64,000 bases of DNA from NCBI GenBank assembly GCA_003255065.1, contig QAOA01006933.1, positions 1-64,000 on the forward strand, given 5' to 3'. Source of the stretch: Cercis canadensis (lineage: Eukaryota; Streptophyta; Magnoliopsida; Fabales; Fabaceae). Numbering within the stretch: the stretch's first letter is position 1; each line of letters opens with the position of its first letter. The position numbers were made by a program, and so were the translations under genes. Below, piece by piece: positions 47,543 to 57,775 of the stretch. The notes beneath the pieces were generated by a model, which worked only from the letters and a program-made list of their open reading frames with translations, had not been told where the DNA came from and ran no database searches.

Positions 47543-50500
47543 GGANAAAAAAAAAAAAAAAAAAAAGATGTTGTTGGACCATTAATTTTTTCCCCCCTTT
47601 CCCATAGCAATACATGCAAGATGATTTCTGTTATTTCGTTGACTGAAGAATGAGAGAATTGATTTTCTTTTTCTGGTGTTGTCAACACCTTTAAAGGACT
47701 GGTTTGTTCATTTACTGGTCTGTTAGTAATTACGTGGCTTTTAAGCTGACAGGTATTATGACAACCAGGAGCATAGGAAAGAACTAGGTGATATTGATAT
47801 TGGAAAATATGTTGCTGGGGCTATTGTTGTTTTCAATCTTGACACAAAACAAGTTAAGTGGACAGCAGAACTGGATCTGAGTACAGATACTGCAAACTTC
47901 CGAGCCTACATATATTCTTCTCCAACTGTCATAGATTTGGATGGTGATGGGAATCTGGACATTCTTGTTGGAACTTCTTATGGCTTGTTCTATGTGCTGG
48001 ATCACCATGGTAATTAATGTCTGGAGGTTACTTACCCATTACATCTCCTGCAATATACTAGCACGTATAAGAAATTGTGTTCATGCCTCTATGTCATATT
48101 CACTAACTTTCTCTTATTCTGGTCAATTGATGTCTGCATTTTTGTTGCATAATTTTTGCCTGCTACTGTACATAATGAACACTTTTTTAATGACTTTCCC
48201 TGCTTCATAGGAATTGTTTATTATTCAAGTCTTCTATATATTTTGAATGGCTCAATTGATTCGGCACTTCGTTCCCTCTGTAATTTTCTAGTAGAATGTT
48301 TTTCTGAAAGCTCTTTTTTTACCCCAAAAAAAAAAAAAAAAAAAATTGCAAGGTTGAGCATATCTTGATTTTTGCTTTCAAATAAAATTAGTGGCTGTTT
48401 GGCAAGAAATATAATTTTATTTTGGTGTGGAGAGGAATTTAGGCTATCTTTGGTGTAGACGTTTGGGTATTGTGGTGAATATTGGGTCTGTCCTGCCATC
48501 CTAGAGCTTTTTTTTTTTTTTCTTAGTAATTTGACGTACTTTGAGAAATGTAAGGTATGGCAAGCTCTTTGGCATTGTTCAGTGGTTGCATTTATTTGGT
48601 GCTCATGGTTACTGTCGATTGCCATTTCTATATGATAAAGCTGGTTTTTGGTCCCTCTGTGGCCCTCGGCTAAGGTTTTGCAGTGGGGGTGATATTCAGG
48701 GGGATTGGAGAAGCTTTCTTTGTTGGTGCATCTATTTTTTTTCATTTTGGTTTTAATTCCCTTCTGATTATCACAAGAGCATGCCTTATCCTCTGCCTTT
48801 GACTTATCTTTTTTTCCTTTTTGATAAAATCTTCTCTCTCCCTAAAAAGAAAATAAACAAAAATTTGATGGTTCCAGGCTATTTGTGCTTAAGACTATTA
48901 CAGAAGAATTTGATTTTAGAGCTAAGGAAGAATCTAATATATGTAGCTTCAAGCCAGTTCAAGTTCCGAATCAATTTGGCTTGTACAATAGGAATATTTT
49001 GTTTAGACATACCATGGATGCTTTACAAATTACAAGAGTTAATTCTCTTCTGCCAGTGTGCAGTTTTTTTTTTTTTTTACTTTCTTTTGCCCTCTTCTCC
49101 ATATTTGTATACTTGTTTGAAGTTACATCTTCAAAATCATATTAGTTTGCTGAGTTAAACCAGTAGGAAATCTTTGAAAAAACAACTCATTGATAGATGT
49201 TTTCTGGCACAACAAGAGCCACAAAAACAATGATTTTTTCTTTGTACATCATTACATTTACTTCTTGAATCTTTTTATCTCAAAATCACTTGATCATGCT
49301 AGAGAAAAATGCATTTATACATGTCCACATATATATATATATCTTATCAAGTGGCTGATAAGAGTTGCTTTTTCCAAATAGGCAAGGTTAGAGAAAAGTT
49401 CCCTCTTGAAATGGCTGAGATTCAAGGGGCTGTCATTGCAGCTGACATTAATGATGATGGCAAGATTGAGCTAGTTACTTCTGATACACATGGAAATGTC
49501 GCTGCATGGAACCCAAAGGGAGATTTAATATGGGAAAAACATCTAAAGAGTCTTATTCCACAGGTAAATTGATTTGTCAATCTCCCTTGGTGTGTCAATG
49601 AATATTGCATGATTGCTTGCACAGAATATGGTCCAACTTGGTTGGGGTTGACAGGGAATATCATAGACTTGATGTAAACATTATACCTTGATGTAAACAT
49701 TATACCTGCTGGTTTGTCAATGTCCTGATAATCCATGTTTGAGTCTGATAATGAAATGTTAAAAGAGAATATGTTACAGAAGGTAAAGGGTAAAGAGGAA
49801 GAATCTAAGTGAATTTTAAAGAAAGGAAGTTATTGGAAATGAACTGGGCAGTCCAGTTCCAAAGTGACCTTTAGCATCCTTTGGAACAAATTGGAAATGT
49901 ATCATAACCTCTCAGAAAAGGTTGGGAGAGCGGAGGATTAGCATAAGAGGTCATAAATCAGTCTCATTCTAGAAAAAATTTGGCCTATTGGAGTCTTTAA
50001 GTTGGGGTCACTGGTAATAACTAAAAATTGCCTCCGGTTGCTTTCATTTTATATTGTGTATAGCCTAACATTATCATTTATTTTTCATTTCTTACTCCTA
50101 TAAACACTGCAGACCTGCTTAGATTCTTCCTATTTGGACATCAAATTGTGCATGAAATATGGTCTTTTATACCATAAAAGAAAACATAAACGAAGAAAAG
50201 AGAAAGGGCAGATGATGTTTGGAATATTCCTTCAATACGTAATTTTCTTTTTTGCAACATTTGTGAACTAAATCTAGCCACTAGCCATAACTTGCATTCC
50301 GTTAAAGCCTTGTGCCAAGCCCATAGCTTCCATGCATATCTCACCGCATGAGCAACCTTTTGGCTGGTTCCCAACATGTGTGGTGTTTGATTTATAATGT
50401 ATTCAACTGTTGTCATGTTCCTCAGGCTCCAACCGTTGGTGATGTTGATGGGGATGGCCATACTGATCTTGTGGTGCCAACACTATCTGGGAAGATCCAT

Positions 50501-51598
50501 GTTCTTAGTGGCAAGGATGGGTCATCTGTTGGACGATATCCATATCAAACTCATGGAAGAATAATGAATCAAGTTCTTTTAGTTGATTTAAGTAAACGCG
50601 GTGAGAAAAAGCGGGGCTTAACTGTTGTTACCACATCATTTGATGGTTATTTGTACCTCATTGATGGACCTACAGGATGTGCTGATGTTGTTGACATAGG
50701 CGAAACTTCGTAAGATATTCTTAAATCTTTTGTCATGGATTTGCTTTCTGTCTTTACTACTGTCCAGAAGTTATATGAAATGTGATTTATTTTTATTGCA
50801 GATATAGTATGGTATTGGCAGATAATGTTGATGGTGGTGATGATCTTGATCTAATTGTCACAACCATGAATGGCAACGTCTTTTGTTTCTCAACGCCTTC
50901 TCCTCATCATCCCCTCAAGGCAGGATATATCTGAAATTTGATCAGTGAAGCTGTTTTGTACTTTTGTTACTTTTAGTTACTTGTTACCATGTTTCAGGCA
51001 TGGAGATTGGCTAATCAAGGAAGAAACAATGTTGCAAATCAGTACAGTCGCCAAGGTATCTATGTTACACATCCTTCTAGGGCTTTCCGTGATGAAGAGG
51101 GCAAGAGCTTTTGGGTGGAAATTGAGATTGTAGATAATTACAGATATCCATCTGGCTCTCAAGCACCATACAATGTCACAGTAAGTTTATAACCAAATTG
51201 ATTGAGTTCTTTAGATCATTGTTTCTCTTTTGGAGTGCAAAGTTCATTTATTATTCTACTTTCATGCTGTGTGAATTCATCAGACGAGCTTGCTAGTCCC
51301 TGGTAATTACCAAGGAGAAAGAAGAATAAAGCACAATCAGATTATTTACCAGCCAGGTAAACATCGGATTAAGCTTCCAACTGTTGGGGTAAGGACCACA
51401 GGAACAGTTTTGGTCGAGATGGTTGACAGGAATGGACTCTATTTCTCTGATGATTTCTCCCTAACATTCCATATGTACTACTATAAACTGTTGAAGTGGC
51501 TACTCGTCCTTCCAATGCTTGGGATGTTTGGTGTACTTGTCATCCTTCGCCCACAAGATGCAATGCCATTACCATCATTTTCAAGGAATACTGATTAG
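43142..51598 (+). CDS. DEX1: DEX1 (DEFECTIVE IN EXINE FORMATION 1), 13 coding exons
   Basis: Exons: 43142-43281, 43431-43541, 43661-43743, 45790-45907, 46009-46169, 46326-46894, 47015-47085, 47753-48009, 49382-49563, 50426-50709, 50802-50919, 50998-51180, 51284-51598. Phases agree; product 863 aa (Arabidopsis DEX1 is about 896). Residues 1-24 form a signal peptide (hydrophobic [14 protein letters not shown]). FG-GAP/integrin-alpha-like calcium loops follow: [60 protein letters not shown]. Residues about 205-394 are a polar linker ending in an acidic [13 protein letters not shown] stretch. One membrane helix lies near 828-847 ([20 protein letters not shown]), leaving a short tail. In Arabidopsis and rice the family acts in calcium-dependent primexine/exine formation of pollen at the secretory membranes or cell surface. 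Intron 11 is GC-AG; the other introns are GT-AG. Confidence 0.96.
44608..44634 (+). repeat. Fragment resembling DEX1 exon 4 inside intron 3
   Basis: 27 bp (AACTGTGAATGCTGGTCCTC, then TCTTATA) match 25 of 27 positions of DEX1 exon 4 at 45812-45838, in the same orientation, 1.2 kb upstream of it. The similarity stops abruptly on both sides. No splice sites frame it. Confidence 0.65.
46430..46549 (+). repeat. In-frame 60-bp tandem duplication in DEX1 exon 6
   Basis: 46430-46489 and 46490-46549 encode two 20-residue units, [20 protein letters not shown] and [20 protein letters not shown]. The unit lies in the polar, poorly conserved linker between the FG-GAP repeats and contains N-x-S/T sequons (NGS, NNSS, DNSS). 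Confidence 0.9.
47546..47546. other. Assembly join (single N in a poly-A tract)
   Basis: Single N flanked by A-runs (about 27 and 22 bases) with TTTCAGGA just before it, in intron 7 of DEX1. The tract length is unreliable. Confidence 0.8.
49668..49705. repeat. 19-bp perfect tandem repeat in a DEX1 intron
   Basis: CTTGATGTAAACATTATAC occurs twice in tandem in intron 9 (49564-50425). Confidence 0.9.
50920..50997 (+). other. GC-AG intron of DEX1 (intron 11)
   Basis: The preceding exon ends CCCCTCAAG and the intron begins GCAGGA, ending TTTCAG before GCATGGAGA. Joining the exons gives HPLKAWR, the conserved family sequence. No GT within reach preserves it. At 78 bp it is a minimal plant intron. 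Confidence 0.85.
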
Positions 51599-52562
51599 TG
51601 ATGATTGCTTTGTGTTATATTATGGCATCACTCATCAGTAAATTCAGAAAACGCAAATACTTCATGCCAAATTAAGCAGAATCTTAAATTGTGTAAGCCT
51701 TGGTGCTGCGGTGGGCTTTGCTGACCAAGTTCATGTAGATCTTTGACCGGTGTAAGTATTTGTTCATCTGAATTAAGTTCAGGTTTGGTTCATAGGCTGT
51801 CAAAGATTGTAACACAGTAGAATCTGAGCTCTTGGTGACAGGTTTTTGCCCTTTTTCTTTTCTAGTACTGATACATTTATACTGAAGTGTTTCACTCTAC
51901 TAGATTTTTGAGGCACTGTAATGAGGAAATAGATATTTGTAGCGGACATGTATATGTTTTTCTCTCCTTGCTTTTCCAAGTCCCTGTTTAACTGTACTGT
52001 GTGCTCTTGTTTTAAGCATGAGGTTCAGATTGGGAAAGTATCGACTAGTGAATCAATACTTTCATGTTCTTCAAGTGTTTATCTTAATTGAGAACGTGAT
52101 TAATAAGCTATGTAGTCTAGTTATTCTTGTATTACTCGGTGTTTATAACAGAACACATGTGTGATCAGATTATAAATTGTGCTTGAAAAGCAGGCTCAAA
52201 TTAGTGGCTTATTTTTGTTCAAGAAAAGTCTTTTTGTTAATGTAACTTGTACACAGCATGGTGTTAAATGGTCTGTTATTCAGTTGAGTAACGTGATTAA
52301 TGAATCTTATGTTTAGTTGCTATGGTTTTCTAAATGTGTTCTTAATACTGGGAGCGGCAGGGAAAGGATATAACTCTATAGGGAAAGGATATTATCCAAT
52401 GTGCTGCTCTTTAGTCTTATCTTGTATCATGGTTCACGAATTCCAATCTGGTAAAGTAGGCGAAAAAACAAAGGGTATTAGGAAAGAGTGGAGAGGTGAG
52501 AAACAGAGAAAAGAGGAGCATAATTTGAATCCACTTAGAGATTAAGGTGTTAATGTTCTACT
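51599..52562. other. DEX1 3' UTR and intergenic DNA
   Basis: Non-coding; the first few hundred bases are probably 3' UTR. Nothing else recognised. Confidence 0.5.
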
Positions 52563-52566
52563 TTAA

Positions 52567-52780
52567 GGGTGCATTTAGCATATGATTAAAGGGGTAAAAT
52601 TTAATGGAGTAACATTTAAGGAGGTTAGTAAGTGTGTAAATATTAACCTACTCACATGGAGGGTAATAGTTACTCTATTAAAATATCATCTACTGTTCAT
52701 ATGTACAACCAAAACACACATAAAAAAGGTAAAATTTATTTCTTTAAATATTACTCTTTTTTATCCCTCTACCAAACGCC
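52567..52780. mobile_element. Short MITE flanked by TTAA
   Basis: 214 bp between TTAA (52563-52566) and TTAA (52781-52784). The left end GGGTGCATTTAGCATATG and the right end, read in reverse complement GGCGTTTGGTAGAGGGAT, form imperfect terminal inverted repeats that continue as GGGGTAAAATTTAA/GAGTAATATTTAA. The ends and a TTA/TAA target duplication suit a Tourist-like (PIF/Harbinger) MITE; a TTAA target also fits piggyBac-type. Confidence 0.6.
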
Positions 52781-52784
52781 TTAA

Positions 52785-53700
52785 TTGAGTCAATGTGCTG
52801 ATAAATTAAATCCTTAGTTGTGCTTGACTACCGCTTATGAAAGAACAGCTCAATGTACGAAAATTCGGAGTAAGCAACTTTGTCTATCTAATTTATAATA
52901 TGGTCATACTTGAAAATGGATTTATAATCTATCATATTTATTTTTCCTGATTGAATTTCTCAACAAACATTTTCAGCCAAAATTAGCTTTTTAGGGCTGT
53001 TCTGAAAACGATTGTTTGAGAAACATTGAAACAAAATGACCTCGTTGATTATACTATCTAGTCTAACTTCAACTAGAAAGAACAAGCATGGCAAATCCTT
53101 TTCAACATTCATATGACCATGTCTTGCTTTATAAGAGATTCTAAAGCAGTTTTCAGCAAAATGTTTCATCATCTATTTACATTCTAATGCTTTTGTTAAT
53201 ATTCTGTCTCCTAAAATTTTGCCATCAGAAAAATATTTTCAGAAAATATGAAAGCGATTACATCCTTACATGAATTTTGCCATCAGAAAACTATTTTGAA
53301 AGAATGTGATAGCTGATGAAGTCCATACACAGTTTGCTGGGAATCTCAGAGATAATGATAACACAATTTTCATAGAATTGAGACACTATAATGCTAGAAA
53401 CAAACGCTTCAATGGACATTCAGTTCATACAAATAATACCAAGACATATTCCAAGCTATATGCAGTGTCCCAGATATTTTGAAGTCCACATGATAGATGT
53501 CTTGTAGACATCATAAGATGATTTTGAACATCATAGTCCTCTAACCAAAGATTAAGGACCAATCACAAAGCACTGTCTTCCCCTTCAAGACTCTCAATGC
53601 ATCTGTGCTAGCTCCCAAGTTTCCTGTATTGGAGTTGGTCTAGAGAATTCAATATCATAAATTGAGAAAGCTCCCCACATGATGCCCATAAAAACAACAA
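52785..53700. other. AT-rich intergenic DNA
   Basis: No ORF or recognised repeat. Contains two loosely similar TTTTGCCATCAGAAAA(T/C)TATTTT segments (about 53217 and 53277). Confidence 0.45.
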
Positions 53701-53956
53701 GAGTTAAATACCTTTTTCATCATTGAATATTTTTTAAATGTCACTTTAGTTCCTGACTTATTTATGGTGTCATTTTATTCATCGAATAATTATTCCTCCC
53801 ACCAAATCAATCCTTTAAGTGATCACTTTTGGTGCTTAGGGAGGATTTATTTGGCGGGCGAGCGATTATTCTAAGACTAAAGTGACACAAAAAATAAATT
53901 AAGGACTAAAGTGATATTTGAGAAATAATTCAAGGACAAAAAATATATTTTTACTC
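53701..53956. mobile_element. Foldback MITE-like element
   Basis: About 256 bp whose halves are inverted complements: GAGTTAAATACCTTTTTCAT...TCACTTTAGTTCCTGACTTA on the left pairs with ...TAAATTAAGGACTAAAGTGA...ATATTTTTACTC on the right, and CCACCAAATCAATCC pairs with GGATTTATTTGGCGGG. No clear target duplication was seen. Confidence 0.6.
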
Positions 53957-55185
53957 GAAGAACAAAATGAAGTTAGTGTAATGGACATGCTAAACATAAT
54001 GAACTAGATCAAGCAAATGCTCAAATTTCTAAGTAAGAAGTCTGCAACTTCAAAAAGAACTTTCTTCCAAACAAAGTAGGATACGCAAGAAGAACAGAAC
54101 AGAAAACTCCTCATCAAAGCAAGAGATGAATTATTTGCTTCCCAACAAAAAGCCATGTCAAATTAATATAAATATCAAGAATCTTTAATCACAAAGGTAG
54201 ACCTCAACCAAAAGTGAAACTATGAAACAATTGATTGGCACTTAACCAGTTTCAAAGATTCATCAAATGAATACTGACACTGAAGGATACTACATCCAAT
54301 GTCTTTTCTCAACAAAAAATATAAACGTCCTATTTTACATACAAAAGTGTAATCAACCAGACATTTATCTTCAGCCAATCAATATAGTAGATGATGATTC
54401 AGATTGAGTGTTCATTCCAACCTTTCAAGAATCAACGTCATTAGAAAATCATAGCAGGAAGAGAATACTTTAGTGCCAAATAATGCACTAATGTACCTGC
54501 AAGCTCATCCAAAGCTTCATAGAAAGACATTTAAAGCTTAAAGCTAGCATCCTTTTCGTATCTCTGTGTGTCAATCAAACAAATAAAGTTCTAGATGATA
54601 TAAAAAAGGCAGAAAAACATGTTATAATAATGTAATGTCATTTGTTTTCCTGAAGTGAGGTCAAGTAATATCCTACTAAATCTTCTATAATCAATCTTAT
54701 CAAGGTAATGATGGTCAACACCAGTGAAAATAGTTCATAACAACATTCTTTTATTAAAGAATGTGCACTGCTGGCTACATAATTTTTCACAGATTTTTCA
54801 ATTCATTGTCTACTAGGGAAGATTTATGGCTTTCGCTTTCCAGGGTTTGAGAGAAGAGCTCTTGACATTTATCGTCATATTACAACATCAAGCCATAAGT
54901 AAAACCACATTCCTCTTTAGCTCTTGGTGTTTGCTCAGCTGTAGTATCTTGTCAAAATCATTCAACCCAGCAATGAGAAAGTTGATGTATCACACACAAA
55001 GATTGGGTTTATTCAGCTACAATACTTTAGCAAATTTATCCACGCCAATAAGATGTAGCATAATTAAATTACAAACCAATGCTACCTAGTCAGTAACAAA
55101 ATAAATAAATTATTAAAAATTTAATTTAAAATGCATTCTACTTGGCAAGTACACCTCAAACAAAGATAGGAAGCTTACATCCAAA
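53957..55185. other. Intergenic DNA, including the probable 3' UTR of the minus-strand DUF962 gene
   Basis: No convincing ORF. The part nearest 55185 is probably 3' UTR of the convergent DUF962 gene. Confidence 0.45.
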
Positions 55186-55566
55186 TTAGAACACTTGCAG
55201 CACAGGTCTTTTTCCAAGCCTTTTGATCTCTCTATCCATTTTCCCTGTGAGCATTAACCCAAACATCTTGAAGTCACATAGAAGAGACCAAAAGGGGTGC
55301 CCAAACGTAGCTGGAAAATTCCCTTCAACGAAGAAATGGCTGTACCAAGCACATCCATACCCAGAAAAAGGCACAAAAAACAAGAACCACCAGCTAAACA
55401 GAACTGAGCAGAGGAAGAAGAGAATACTAAAGAGTGTGCCCACAAAGTGCCAACGCCTTGTAGATGGTTTCGAATGCTGGTTCACGTAGAAAGCCCAGAA
55501 ATCTTCCAAGCTCCTGAAATTCATGGCTTCCAGAGTCTCATAAGCAAAACCCACAGATTTAATCAA
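55186..55566 (-). CDS. DUF962 / Mpo1-like small membrane protein
   Basis: An intronless frame of 126 codons; a second Met at 55524 gives a 112-residue product starting MNFRSLEDFWAFYVNQHS, which is the N-terminus I recall for plant relatives and may be the real start. Conserved family residues are visible: STRRWHFVGT, SHFFVEGNFPATFGHPFWSL, and the C-terminus MDREIKRLGKRPVLQVF. Two hydrophobic segments (LFSILFFLCSVLFSWWFLFF and a shorter one around YGCAWYSHFF) suggest membrane insertion. Yeast Mpo1, of the same family, is an ER Fe(II)-dependent dioxygenase that alpha-oxidises 2-hydroxy-palmitate during phytosphingosine breakdown, and the His residues here would suit metal binding. Whether this short plant form is active is unknown. 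It is convergent with DEX1. Confidence 0.85.
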   Translation of the reverse strand: MIKSVGFAYETLEAMNFRSLEDFWAFYVNQHSKPSTRRWHFVGTLFSILFFLCSVLFSWWFLFFVPFSGYGCAWYSHFFVEGNFPATFGHPFWSLLCDFKMFGLMLTGKMDREIKRLGKRPVLQVF

Positions 55567-55899
55567 AAACCAATTGGGAATAAACCCAAAAATTCAATCT
55601 TTGAGAGCGAATTTCAAGGGATTGAATTTAAATGGGTTTAGGGTAATTCAAACCCAGAATTTTGATTGGCGAAGTGAAGATAGTGTAGAGCGTAGAAGGA
55701 AGGAGTCAGCAATAAGGTTCAGATTGCGATCTCATCGATGTTGAGTTGTGATGTTTTCAATGGATTGGTTTGTTGATTGATCAGCTTGAGGCTTCCGCAA
55801 TAATCCAAGTGGCAACAGGACTAGACGTTAAGCTAACTGATATTTTCGTCGCAATAGTATCCATATTTTCTGAATCCTGATTCATAAGGAGAAAGAGAA

Positions 55900-55941
<42 letters not shown>

Positions 55942-56634
55942 TCAACATTTCAAACCCCTATTTTTTTTTGGGGAAAAGAATAAGTATTTACATATTTCCA
56001 AACAGGTTTGTCGTATAGCAATATTAATGAAATTATTGTTTTTGAGCTATGTGATGTTTAGTATGGTAATATTATGTGTGTATGTAGTTATTGTCAATGT
56101 TTAATAATTATATAATAAAAATGATAATTATTATTTTAATCATAATAATCATATAGTTTAAAGGTTTATTTTAATTATTTTATTATATAATGACTTTGCT
56201 TGAAAATATGGTCTCGAATTGATCATTTGTTCTCCCTTTTATTTATATATATTTATTATCTATTGTTATATTGTGGACAGGGCCTCCTCATGTTGTGTGT
56301 CCTTTTTCGTTGAACCAACCAGGGCTGCACCAAGGTGTGAGCATTTACTATTTGTCAATTTAATAATTAATTATAAATTAAAATTATGCATAATCATATA
56401 ACAAAAAAAATGAATAAAAGAATAAAATTCAAGCAAATTTAATAGCTTCCTTAATTACATGTATTAATAAGAATAATTTTAAAATAATTCTTAAACAGAA
56501 TTTGTGAGTGACAATGGTAAAAAAAATTCTTAAAATGAAACAAAATCATTCGCATTGAATAACCTTATTTTTTTTAAATGAATAATAACCTATTTAATTG
56601 TGCTTAATTATATAAATAATTTAATAGTTTAGAG
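55567..56634. other. Promoter side of the DUF962 gene and AT-rich intergenic DNA
   Basis: Includes a (TA)n microsatellite (55904-55933). No ORF of note, no recognised element. Confidence 0.45.
55904..55933. repeat. (AT)n microsatellite
   Basis: About 15 uninterrupted AT dinucleotides, about 340 bp upstream of the DUF962 start codon, followed by a T-run. Confidence 0.9.
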
Positions 56635-57775
56635 TGGTAATTGAATTGTACTTTGATTTATAATTTAAATTTTGATTTTTTAAATTTGTGTATATTTATT
56701 GCCAAGACTTTCTATGCTTGGATCATTTAGCATTAATGTTCCAAATAGATATAGAATCAAGAGAGCAGAAGGAGCTCTCGATAGAGAGAGCATGGATCCC
56801 GAGTTCTCTTCCCTTGCTCACCATTCACCATTGCCGTCTAGTAGGCCACCGGATGGTGGAAGGGGTAGGGTGATGGCACATACAGTTCCATATGAGAGTG
56901 AGAGAGTTCATAAAGCATCCTTTTTCAGAGAGAAATTGATGGGTGGTAAAGTTGCACCCCTACCATGCCCCAAAGTGGATCTTATTGTTGTGAACTTGGT
57001 GCGTTTGAAGTTTGAGAAAGGAAATCCTTTACTTCCAAAAATATTTGTGGCAGATAGTGTCATTGAGGAGTTGAGTGTTCCTTGTGAAGATGCTTTGATT
57101 GTTAAGTTACTGAGTAAAGATATTGGGTACGTTGCCATGAACAACATGTTACGTGCTCTATGGAAACTAGAAGGAGTTCTTGATATCATGGACCTAGGTG
57201 GTGGNTGGTAATTGAATTGTACTTTGATTTATAATTTAAATTTTGATTTTTTAAATTTGTGTATATTTATTGCCAAGACTTTCTATGCTTGGATCATTTA
57301 GCATTAATGTTCCAAATAGATATAGAATCAAGAGAGCAGAAGGAGCTCTCGATAGAGAGAGCATGGATCCCGAGTTCTCTTCCCTTGCTCACCATTCACC
57401 ATTGCCGTCTAGTAGGCCACCGGATGGTGGAAGGGGTAGGGTGATGGCACATACAGTTCCATATGAGAGTGAGAGAGTTCATAAAGCATCCTTTTTCAGA
57501 GAGAAATTGATGGGTGGTAAAGTTGCACCCCTACCACGCCCCAAAGTGGATCTTATTGTTGTGAACTTGGTGCGTTTGAAGTTTGAGAAAGGAAATCCTT
57601 TACTTCCAAAAATATTTGTGGCAGATAGTGTCATTGAGGAGTTGAGTGTTCCTTGTGAAGATGCTTTGATTGTTAAGTTACTGAGTAAAGATATTGGGTA
57701 CGTTGCCATGAACAACATGTTACGTGCTCTATGGAAACTAGAAGGAGTTCTTGATATCATGGACCTAGGTGGTGG
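56635..57775. repeat. 570-bp direct duplication around N 57205, probable assembly artefact
   Basis: 56635-57204 and 57206-57775 are the same 570-bp sequence, differing at one position seen (56966 T versus 57537 C), and are separated by a single N. The left copy stops exactly where the right one starts. This is best explained by unmerged overlapping contig ends. The sequence is the 5' part of a LINE ORF1 plus about 65 bp upstream. Confidence 0.85.

Noticed and set aside
48221-48745. 174-codon minus frame in DEX1 intron 8
   Set aside because: Contains lysine and phenylalanine runs from poly-T and poly-A tracts, no domain, and is antisense within an intron.
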